Source of the DNA: Apteryx mantelli | Taxonomy: Eukaryota; Chordata; Aves; Apterygiformes; Apterygidae | Length of the DNA stretch: 64,000 nucleotides | Assembly: GCF_036417845.1 (NCBI RefSeq) | Contig: NC_089984.1 | Coordinates: 30,477,447 to 30,541,446, forward strand | Direction of reading: 5' to 3' | Shown here: in pieces, positions 12,611 through 21,112 of the stretch | How positions within the stretch are numbered: the stretch's first letter is position 1 | Layout of the letters: each line of letters begins with the position of its first letter | Made by a program: the position numbers and the translations under genes | The notes under the pieces: model-generated | What the model was told of the DNA's origin: nothing | The model's database searches: none | What the model saw: only the letters and a program-made list of their open reading frames with translations

Positions 12611-14080
12611 GGGCTCTGCGTTTCTCTGCCCAAAATTTCCGGGCCTGCACCCCAGTCTCCTCCCCTGCTAGACCATGGTGCATAAGGCCCGTGTGGAGGG
12701 ACTCCAGAAACCTCCACCTGGTAGGAGGCAAAGGGTCTCGACCTGCTGGTGCCAGCAGCGCCTGGAGAGATCCTTGCATTTCTTGTGCTGGAGAAGACTG
12801 TGACTCTCCTGGCTCTGCTTTTGGACTACACGCGTACGGCAGAGCTAAATCCGCGTGAACAGGGAGGCCAGGGTAGGCTGCGCTTGGCTTTTCCCAGAGG
12901 AAAGAGAACCAAAACAGCCAATGTCCTCAGTAATAATCACCAAAGCAAAGCACCAAAACGGTGCCACGCAGTAATGAAGCAGAGCTGGTAACTCCTCAGT
13001 TAATTCATCCTTTATTTGCAGGAGCAGAAGCCCAGCTTGCAGCTCTCGTGGATAAATCCGTTTTGTAATGCTAAGCAACAGAAGTTGAGGAAGTGGTAAA
13101 ACAAAAGCGCGTATGACTTGTGTGTGAGAAGTATGTGAAAAACTCGAAAAAACGCCAGACCGAGGTGAGGATTTCAAGCAGCAGCAGCGCGAGCCAGGCA
13201 GCCGGGGCCAGGCACCAAGCTCCCAAGGCTGGGAGGGCTGGCAGACCCGCAGCGTGGGCTCATGGTGGAGGCTGTTTGCCCAGCTTGCTCTACTACTAGA
13301 AATGTGAGCTAGCTAGATGATCCAAGCGCTACAGCCTTGCAATCACTGACCTAAAACGGGCTTCAGGAAAATGGAGTCTTCCCAGGAAAGCAACCCCATC
13401 CATGAGCAGCTTTGAGTCCTGGAAAAATGGGGCACAACCCAGGTCTCTTGCCGAAGTGTGTATATAGCTGGTGTCCTGCCTCCTTCCTTTGGCTCCACTT
13501 AATTAAACTTCTTATTCCCCCTATGCCCTATGGGACAGATGAAGAGGACTGGGGTGGGATGTACATGTGGCAGCCTGCAGGGATGCTGGGTGCTGCACTC
13601 TCCAGCTGCGGTTGCTGTTGCAGGACCTCCTCCAGAGCCGCTGTTGTGATCAACAGCGTGATAAAACCTTCTGCTCCCAAGTAGGTGGGAATCCCAGCAC
13701 CACGTGTCCCCGTTTGGCCGGTTCCTTTGACGGGGGGCAGCTCTTTTCAAAGTCACGGCTCTCTCCATGTCAGCCCTGGCTTGTCTGCAAGTCACTGCGT
13801 GTCTGCTGGGCCTCCCATGTCACCCCCTGGGCACCTGTGAGGAGATTTGGGGGCAGGTGGAGGGGGGGAAGAGGGCATCAGCCCCTGGGTATCCTTCCCC
13901 ACAGGCAGAGTGGCGCAGAGATGTACAGCAGGAGAGACAGGCTCAGGCTGCACATTTCACCACGCTCATCACACGTGGGTCACTTGGTTGTTTTAAGCTG
14001 GAGGAGAGGGCTGGGACCAGCATCCAGGACACCTTCACCCCAGACGCCTGGGGGACGCCCCAGCATAGGTGCCTCGTGCA
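12611..14080. other. Intergenic, NT5C2 to INA
   Basis: This is moderately GC-rich sequence between two divergently oriented genes. I see no exon with conserved coding potential. The long forward open frame entering here at 13767 is in frame with INA exon 1 only by chance and has no recognisable domain. Confidence 0.6.
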
Positions 14081-14406
14081 CATGCGCCGTGTCCGTGTGT
14101 CTGCCTGTCCCTCGTCTGCGTGTGTGTGCACGCGTGCCCGTGTGCGCGTGACAGCCTCCGCGCGTGTGCCCGTTCTGCTCTGCCTCTCCGCCTGCCCGTT
14201 TCTGCCTGCTTCTGCCTGCACGTCTGCCCCGCTCTGCCTGTGCACCTGCGGGTGTCCACACGCGTCTCTCCACGTGTCCGCGCATCCTTTTGTCCCTCCA
14301 TCTCTGTGTGTGTCTGCACGTCCTTGTGCGCACGTGCCTGCCCCTTTGTGCTGCCTCTGCAGCCATTTGGCTCTGTGCGCGTGTGACCTTGTCCATCCCT
14401 CTGCCC
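14080..14406. repeat. Degenerate CTGCC/GTGTG low-complexity DNA
   Basis: The sequence mixes imperfect TG runs with repeated CTGCCTG, GTGTCC and CGTGTG words and grades into the TG tract that follows. Translations are Cys/Ser/Val/His-rich artefacts on both strands. Confidence 0.7.
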
Positions 14407-14757
14407 GTGCGTGTGTGCATGTGTGTGTGCGTGTGTGTGTGCATGTGTGTGTGTGTGCATGTATGTGTGCATGTGTGTGTACGTGTGTGTGTGCATGTGT
14501 GTGCATGTGTACGTGTGCATGTGTATGTGTGTGTGTGCATGTGTGTGCATGTGTACGTGTGCATGTGTGTGTGCGTTGTGTGTGTTCATATGTGTGCATG
14601 TGTACGTGTGCATGTGTATGTGTGTGTGTGCATGTGTGTGTACGTGTGTGTGTACATGTGTGTGTGCATGTGTGTGCATGTGTGTGTGTGCATGTGTGTG
14701 CGTGCATGTGTGTGCATACGTGTGCATGTGCATGCGCGTGTGTGCGTGTGTGCGTGT
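14407..14757. repeat. Long TG/CA tract upstream of INA
   Basis: About 350 bp are almost purely alternating purine-pyrimidine, built from GTGTGCATG, GTGTACGTG and GTGTATG words. Breaks occur near 14574 and 14586. A stretch of about 50 bp starting near 14499 recurs near 14591, a 92-bp offset that suggests internal duplication. The tract ends about 280 bp before the INA start codon. It is a strong candidate for left-handed DNA and for length polymorphism. The Cys/Val- or His/Thr-rich open frames across it are not genes. Confidence 0.9.
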
Positions 14758-14769
14758 CCGCCCACCCAT

Positions 14770-15038
14770 CCAGCTCACGGACACCCGCGCACACCCGCGC
14801 GCGTCACCCGCCGCCGCAGCGCTTCAGCACCGCGGGCGCGGACAGCTCCCGGCACCTCCGGCCGCCGCGGCCCCGGGGGCCGCTCCGCGCCCCGCGCACC
14901 GCCCTGCGCCCCGCGCACTGCACCGCGCCCCTCCCCCCGCGCACCGCACCTCCCCGCGCACCGCCCCGCGCACCTCCCCGCCCCGCCCCGCCGTACATAA
15001 GCGCCGCCGCCGCCGCCGGCCCCCGCGCCGCCGCCGCC
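14770..15038 (+). promoter_or_regulatory. INA: INA proximal promoter and 5' UTR, CpG island
   Basis: GC-rich sequence immediately precedes the INA start codon and continues as a CpG island through exon 1. It contains GC boxes (CCCCGCCCC type) at about 14977-14992, a weak TATA-like TACATAA at 14994-15000, and a bipartite REST-like site at 14823-14849. The ATG lies only 39 bp past the TATA-like element. Either the 5' UTR is very short or that element is not used; I cannot decide between these. Confidence 0.65.
14823..14849 (+). promoter_or_regulatory. INA: Candidate expanded-spacing RE1 (REST) site
   Basis: The left half TTCAGCACC is at 14823-14831 and the right half GGACAGCTCC at 14840-14849, separated by 8 bp. 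In the canonical RE1 the halves are about 2 bp apart. Non-canonical REST sites with the halves moved apart by about 5-8 bp are known. REST represses neuronal genes in non-neuronal cells, and INA is neuron-specific, so position and content fit. Confidence 0.5.
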
Positions 15039-15971
15039 ATGAGCTACCGCGCGGAGCCGGCGGCGCCGGCCGCCTCCCGCCGCCGCCTCCCCGGCGAGGC
15101 CCCGCGGAGGCGCCCCGAGGGCGCGGCGGGGCGGCGGGCGGGCGCGGGCGCGGAGGCGGCGGCGGCGGCGGCGGAGGCGGAGGCGGCGCGGGGCAGCGAG
15201 CAGCGGCAGCTGCAGGGCCTCAACGAGCGCTTCGCCGGCTACATCGAGCGGGTGCGGGCGCTGGAGCGGCAGCACCGGGCGCTGGCGGCCGAGCTGGTGG
15301 CGCTGCGGCAGCGGCCACCGGCGCCGCGCCGCGCCGGGGGGCCGCTGGGCGCGGAGCTGCGCGCCCTGCGCGCCCGCCTGGAGGAGGCGCACGGCGAGCG
15401 GGCGCAGGCGGCGCTGGAGCGGGCGCGCCTGGCCGAGGAGACGCGGCGGCTGCGGGCGCGCTGCGAGGAGGCGGCGCGGGGCCGCGCCGAGGCGGAGCGG
15501 GCGCTGCGCGCGCGGCAGCGCGCGGCCGACGGGGCGGCGCGCGCCCGCCGCGACCTGGAGCTGCGCGCGGCGGCGCTGCGCGAGGAGCTGGCGGCGCTGC
15601 GCCGCGCGCACCGCGAGGAGCTGGCGGCGCTGCGCCCCGCGCTGCGCCCCGCGCCGCCCGCCGCGCCGCCGCCCGCCCGCCCCGACCTGGCGGCGGCGCT
15701 GCGGGAGCTGCGCGCCCAGTACGAGGCGCTGGCGGCGCGCAACCTGCAGGCGGCCGAGGGCTGGTACCGCGCCCGCTGCGCCGGCCTGCACGAGCGGGCG
15801 GCGCGCAGCCAGGAGGCGGCCCGCGCCAGCCGCCGCGAGGCCGGCGAGTGCCGCCGCCAGCTGCGCGCCCGCGCCGCCGAGATGGAGAGCCTGCGCGGCG
15901 CCCACGAGTGCCTCGAGCGGCGGCTGCGCGACGTGGCGGAGCGGCACAGCGCCGAGGCGGCCGGCCTGCAG
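15039..15971 (+). CDS. INA: INA coding exon 1
   Basis: It encodes the head, coil 1 and most of coil 2 (residues 1-311), ending in phase 0 at CTGCAG|GTGAGC. Nearly every codon ends in G or C. The product has no lysine. The same frame stays open upstream and through intron 1 because stop codons are rare at this base composition. Confidence 0.94.
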
Positions 15972-18900
15972 GTGAGCGCCGAGCACCGCGCCCCGCCGCC
16001 CGGTGCGGCGCCCCGGCGCTCTGCAGCGCCGAGCACCCCGCCCTGCTCCCCCATGCACCCTGCGCGGGGCTGGACATCGCCGCCCGGTGCAGCGCCCCCG
16101 GCACTGTGCAGCGCCGAGCACCCCGCCCGGCTCCCCCACGCACCCTGCGCGGGGCCCGGCATCGCCGCCCGGTGCGGCGCCCCCGGCACTGTGCAGCGCC
16201 GAGCACCCCGCCCTGCTCCCGCATACATCCTGCGCGGGGCCGGACATCCCCGCCCGGTGCAGCGCCCCCGGTGCTGTGCAGCGCCGAGCACCCCGCCCGG
16301 CTCCCCCACGCACCCTGCGCGGGGCCCGGCATCGCCGCCCGGTGCGGCGCCCCCGGCACTGTGCAGCGCCGAGCACCCCGCCCTGCACACTCTCCCCCCC
16401 CCCCCCCCGCAGTGTGCAGCACCGAGCACCTCCACCCAACGCAGCCCCCGAGCACCCCTCCCCACAGAGCACCCGAGCCCTCCCGCGGTGCCCCCCGGCA
16501 GCGCGCAGCACCCAGCACCTGCGCCGCCCCCCGCGCAGTCTCCTCTCCCTGCGCCCGGCGGTGCTGCCCCGGGGGCATCGCCCCGTCCCTGCTCTGCCCC
16601 TCGGCTGCCGGGGTGGGCAGCGGGTCGGCGTCCGCGCCCCGTGTCCTTGGGGGGGTCGCAAGCGCAGCCCCTCACCGCGGCCCGGCCCTGGGCACGGGCG
16701 CTGCGGACACCAGAGCTCGGCAAGCGGCCGGGCTGGATTTGCAGCCTGGTCCTTCCGTCCGTGGAAGCCGGGACGGGGCGGACGCTGAGCTCTCCGCATC
16801 TCTGGCATAGCGATATATGTTTCCATTTCACTCACCGTAGTATTACCGCATTTTCCAACTTCAAGAAAACATTCACTATTTAAAATACACTGCGTCCGGA
16901 GATTATACCATTAAATGGTTGTTAAATCATCTGTGGATTCTAAATCAAGCTGTTTCCTTCTAAAAACTGGAAAAAAACTGCCTTAGGTCATACTTGAAGG
17001 ACACCCTTCTATCACCCCCAAGCAATGCCTTGTCATCTGCAAGGCCAAATTCTGCCGGGCTCTCCAGAAGGCCATGACTATAGCTCCAAGCTGCTTGCGG
17101 TCTTGCTAAATAGTTGGGGTCTTCTCCTTCAACAAATACTGTGCAAATAATTAGGTGATACACAGTATTTCCTGCAGTGGATGAAAGGATTATGCGTAAG
17201 TAATCTTCTTAATAGTCTTGATGCCATGTGAAAAGAGGGATTCCAGGACATATGTGTTGGAAAAAATAATGCAACTGGATTAAGCATTACCATAATTGAA
17301 AATAATCTAGCTACAGCACATCAGCTTTTTTTCTGTGTGACCCTCAGGTCCTGCTTTAAGTGTGGTAATACTTTTCTTTTGAACAAGGTGCGTATTTAGG
17401 AGCTAAATTTCCCTGAATGAAACCGGTGGAAAAGGGTAGAAGTTAAAAGAGAATATTCCTATTTTTCAGCTTTTAAATGTTCCTATATGCTACGAAAGCA
17501 AGGACAGGTTTCTTTATATTCTTAGGCTATGCTGCCAGATCTGAAGCAATGCGTCAGGCCCTTTTTGCTCGGGAGCAGGTTTGCAGCGGCGTGCGTCTCC
17601 CGGCTTCTGCAGCGCCGCGTCACCCCCCCGGGCGCCCCAGGCCCCGCGCGCGCCGTCACCGGCAGCTCCCATTTCTCGGCATTTCCCCCTTTCCCTGCAG
17701 CCGGCTGCTGCGGGCTTTGCAGGCACCGGCTGAGCCGTGCCTTACGTGCAGACTGCTTGCTCCAAGTCGCGCAGTTTCGGTGGGGCGACGGGGGATCGTC
17801 GGCTCGGGGACGGCCTCCGCGGGGGCTGGTTTTACTGCTTTTGGGCGAGCAGCCTGGTGACCCCATCTGGGAGCGGTGCCGGGCCCACCGGCAGCTCGCT
17901 TGACCGTCATGCCAGCCTCCCTCCGTCCTCGAGTCGCAGTTTTCTCTGCTCCATAACCAGGCTCGTGTGTCCCTGCTTGTCCTTACCTGTGGAAAATGCT
18001 GATCCTGCTTAGATACCCCCTTGGTTGCATGTGGGGGAAAGACAGGGCTGCGTTTTCCAACAAAAAATTGGAATAAAAGGTCAGTCCCCACTGTCAGCAA
18101 GCAGCACAGAGCTGCCCGCAAACTCTTCCACATCGCAGGCAAAACTGGATTTTGCAGCTACGGGGGGGCAAAGCCACTGCAGGGGAGGAGGCGGAGGCGC
18201 TGCTGAGCGGCGCGTGTCCTGCAAGGGGGGAGCGCGGCTGGGACGGGCTGGAAGAGGGTCGAACCCCACCTCCAGAGCCGGCGGGCAAACTGCCCCTCGC
18301 ACCTTCCCCTTCTCCGCTGCGGACGGAGCAGAAAGCCCGCGGGAGAGGCCCCTGCCCCGAAACAGGGCCGTGACCGCCCCTGCCTTTGCCTCCCTGCAGG
18401 ACACCATCGGGCAGCTGGAGGACGACCTGCGAAGCACCAAGAGCGAGATGGCTCGGCACCTGAGGGAGTACCAAGACCTGCTTAATGTGAAGATGGCCCT
18501 CGACATCGAGATAGCTGCCTACAGGTACGGCTGCTCGAACCCCCGGCCGCCCCCCCAGGCACAACCTCCCAGCCCCCCCAGGCTGGCATAGCGGTAGGGA
18601 CATTTTGGATTGGAAACTTGCCTCCTTGGCAAAGTCAAAGCACGTTGGGTCAGGGCGTCTCAAGCATCTCTAAATAGATGGAGAAGGCAGATTCCTTCTG
18701 TGGTTCAGAGGGATTTTTTGCTGGGGTTTCTGGAGGGGGAGGATGGAGCTGGTCTTATGTACCACATATTGGAAGCGCCCCCAAAATTGCGGAGAAAGGT
18801 GTATTATTTTAAACCAGTTTCACGCTGCTCAGCTCTGTGCTGTACCCATCAAAGGATAAATACTGGGAGAAAGGGCCTAAGGAAAGATCATCACTAATGC

Positions 18901-19540
18901 TGCAGAAATGTAGAGAAGAGGAAGGCAATGGGGAGGGGGGGGAATTTGCAGCATCATTTGAGACAATTTTCACCCTAGACTTGGGTGATGGTGTGGAGCG
19001 CTCCGATTTACCCACAAATCACAGCCGCTCCTGGCCACACCACCCTCAAAATTTGCAGACGTTTCAAACCCGAACCTCACGTCCAGCCGGCCGTGCCCCC
19101 GCTTCCCCAAACCAGGCACACACCGAAAATCCGGCTCACGGCTGCCCCGGGGGGTCTGGTTTGGTCCACGCTGGTTGTCGCTGTGAAGGTGTCTCGCAGA
19201 CGTCCCAGACTAACCTCTCCCCTTGCAATGTGCTTGCAGGAAGCTGCTGGAGGGAGAGGAGACGTACTTCAGCACGGGAAGCGTCAGCCTTGCAGCGCTG
19301 AACCCCTTCCCTAACCCCGCTTACTCTTTCCAGCCAGGGGTCTTTAGTTCCTCCGTGGCCGCTGGTGCAAAAGCATCCCCTCCTCTGTCCATCAGGAAAG
19401 AGGAGCAAGAAGAAATTATTAAAGTGGCCTCTAAAATATCAGCCGGTCGGGCCAAAGTGATAGAGGAGACCATAACCTCTACCAGGAAGCTGGAGAGATC
19501 AGACCTGTGCGAAGGACGTATTACCGCTGCAAAGATGTAA
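15039..19540 (+). CDS. INA: Alpha-internexin, neuronal intermediate filament
   Basis: Coding exons are 15039-15971, 18400-18524 and 19240-19540 (933+125+301 nt, 452 aa plus stop). The protein is a class IV intermediate filament subunit that co-assembles with neurofilament proteins in neurons. Domains in order: head 1-52; coil 1A from about residue 54 with [16 protein letters not shown]; a Pro-rich L12 linker; coil 2 with [15 protein letters not shown]; the rod-end signature [20 protein letters not shown] then KLLEGEE near 339-360; and a tail containing KVASK and [10 protein letters not shown], which resemble the mammalian INA tail. Mammalian INA is about 499 aa, so head and tail are shorter here. 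The start was chosen for its MSY opening and GCCGCCATG context. Exon 1 is extremely GC-rich and lysine-free. NEFM and NEFL are excluded by the tail and by the gene neighbours. Confidence 0.95.
15972..16390. repeat. 85-bp tandem repeat (170-bp higher-order unit)
   Basis: The word GCAGCGCCGAGCACC starts at 16023, 16108, 16193, 16278 and 16363, exactly 85 bp apart each time, with a partial unit between the donor and 16023. Units starting at 16108 and 16278 read identically over the part I compared, while those at 16023 and 16193 differ from them in shared ways (CCCTGCTCC versus CCCGGCTCC). The array is therefore an A-B-A'-B arrangement with a 170-bp period. Confidence 0.92.
15972..18399 (+). other. 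INA: INA intron 1
   Basis: This GT-AG intron of 2428 bp starts with an 85-bp tandem repeat, followed by GC-rich sequence with a poly-C run near 16395. The middle is AT-rich (about 16800-17520), and GC-rich sequence returns to the acceptor TCCCTGCAG. I see no further exon in it. Confidence 0.9.
18400..18524 (+). CDS. INA: INA coding exon 2
   Basis: The 125-nt exon encodes [17 protein letters not shown] and continues to EIAAYR, the highly conserved end of coil 2. It is flanked by CTGCAG and GTACGG and ends in phase 2 inside the Arg codon. Base composition is much more balanced than in exon 1. Confidence 0.96.
18525..19239 (+). other. INA: INA intron 2
   Basis: A 715-bp GT-AG intron with acceptor TGCTTGCAG. 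No repeat or additional exon is evident. Confidence 0.93.
19240..19540 (+). CDS. INA: INA coding exon 3 (tail)
   Basis: It encodes [14 protein letters not shown] and then the non-helical tail, which has a short KEEQEE acidic patch instead of the longer Glu run of mammalian INA, and ends in ITAAKM. The stop TAA is at 19538-19540. Confidence 0.95.
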
Positions 19541-21112
19541 CCCTCGGAGTCCCGTCCCTTTTGCGTTTGAGGGGGAACAGCCTGCCCTTGGCCTCTGAGC
19601 TGCCCCTGCGGGAGCGCGGCCGCGCCGGGCTCGCGGGCTGCTGCCCCCGGGAGCCAGGTCCCGCCGGGAGACGGCTGAACCGGGCACACTGCTCCCTTTT
19701 AAATGAGGCGGAGGCGCGGGCAGCCAGTGCCGGCAGCGCTGCAGCCAGCTGGATGCATGTCGGTCGTTTCTGTGGTCGCACCGCGGCTTGCGGCACCCGC
19801 GCTCCCTCCCGCCGCGCGGCTGAGAAGGAGCCGTCCGGCTGGGGCTGCCGCACGCCCGGCTGTTTCCGGGGCGGAAACGGGAATCAACACATTCGCTACA
19901 ACCCGTTTCCAGGCTACAGCCCTTCGTCTAGTGTCTAAACCTGTGTGTATCTAAAACATCCCCCCTCCTCGAGCTGCAGCCATCACTTGAATCCCAGAAG
20001 CACCGGGTCTGTGAGCCACATATGTTTTAAACTGTAAACCGCGGGTCGCCGCACCTCCCCGGCAGCGCCAGCGCCGAGGGCTCGGGCGCTGGAAACCAGC
20101 CGCGAGCCGATGCCGCGGGGCTGCGGGAGGAGCTGGTGGCTGCCGTCCCGCAGAGCAGCCCCGCCGGCCGCCCGCCAAAATTTCCCAAATTTCTTAGCCT
20201 CCTCACCCACCGAACTGTTGCAACGCGTCTGTGCCAACTTTGATGTAGGATTCACAACCGTAGGTTTTCTTCAATGCCTTAAAATTGCCAGCAATCACGT
20301 CTGCAAGAGCTGCAGGCCGCGTGCGCATGCGTCGCGTGCCGGCGCCCTGGCAAAGCCGGTGCTGCCCGTCCGGCGCTGCCGGAGCAGCTCCTGGGCCTGG
20401 CAGGCCGCCGGCGCCCGCTCTTCCCTCTTCTGTTGTAAGGCACCAGTTAATAATTAAAAAGGAAGAAATAGTTATGTGAAGCCGACCAAGCCGTCTTGTC
20501 GTCCTTTGCCAATAACGATCCGGAGGGGCCGCTGGTGGGGAAGGAGACTTGAGCATTTAGGATGCACCAGAAAGGACCAGCCTGGGTTTTAGACACCCCT
20601 CGCCCTCGGTCCGGAGCGGTGCCAGGTCTCTTTCCAACGCCGCCACGGCACAGACTGCCAGGCCCAGGGTGAAACCAGACTTTGCAGGGCTGTGGAGGTC
20701 TCTGAGTCTGGTTATTCACCTCCTTGCGCGGGCACTGTGCTGCCCCTGGGTGGTATAAATAAGGGGTTCGGAGAAAGCCGGGAAGGGCTCTGAGGTTTCA
20801 GGAAGCCTTTTCTGCCTTCCCAGGGTGACGGCCAAGCCAAGGCAGCTGCAAGCTGCTTAGCTCCTACCCTACAGGAGGCTCCTTGCCCTCACGCTCCCCA
20901 TCTTTAGGAGATGATTGAAGACAACACAAAGCAGGGACTGACCCACTCAGCATGTCACCAGCGTCGACCCCCAGCTGCCTCCAGCCAAGCCTCCTTCTCT
21001 ACAGCTGCCTTCTTCACCGTGACTCCTTCCGCCTGCCAGCTTGTGCGCTCCAGAAGGCTTCTGCAGCAGAGCGCTAAGCTCAAGCAGGGCAATAAATCCT
21101 CCTTTGTGGCCC
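19541..21112 (+). other. INA: INA 3' UTR (probable)
   Basis: A canonical AATAAA at 21091-21096 with GT-rich sequence after it gives a 3' UTR of about 1.55 kb, close to the size I recall for mammalian INA. A weaker ATTAAA at about 20453-20458 could give a shorter form. The first 900 bp are CpG-rich. It contains a perfect NRF1-like TGCGCATGCG at 20322-20331 and a TATAAATA at 20754-20761. Confidence 0.6.
21091..21096 (+). terminator. INA: Polyadenylation signal AATAAA for INA
   Basis: It is the first canonical hexamer downstream of the INA stop codon in the sense direction and is followed by a T/G-rich stretch within about 20-40 bp. Confidence 0.6.

Noticed and set aside
11633-12858. Open frames of 80-373 codons on both strands over the NT5C2 CpG island
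   Set aside because: They overlap one another in several frames, are Arg/Gly/Ala/Pro low-complexity and lack any domain. Stop codons are simply rare in this GC-rich DNA.
13943-14794. His/Thr-rich (minus) and Cys/Val-rich (plus) frames over the TG/CA tract
   Set aside because: They are direct translations of a dinucleotide repeat.
14994-15000. TACATAA as the INA TATA box
   Set aside because: It is off-consensus and would leave a 5' UTR of only about 10-15 nt. It is mentioned but not called as a separate element.
14775-16835. Minus-strand frames of 450-686 codons opposite INA exon 1
   Set aside because: They are antisense mirrors of a GC3-saturated exon and a tandem repeat. No family resemblance was seen.
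13767-16883. A single 1038-codon forward open frame
   Set aside because: Only its 15039-15971 part is a real exon (INA exon 1). The upstream part runs through TG repeats, and the downstream part is intron beyond a clear splice donor.
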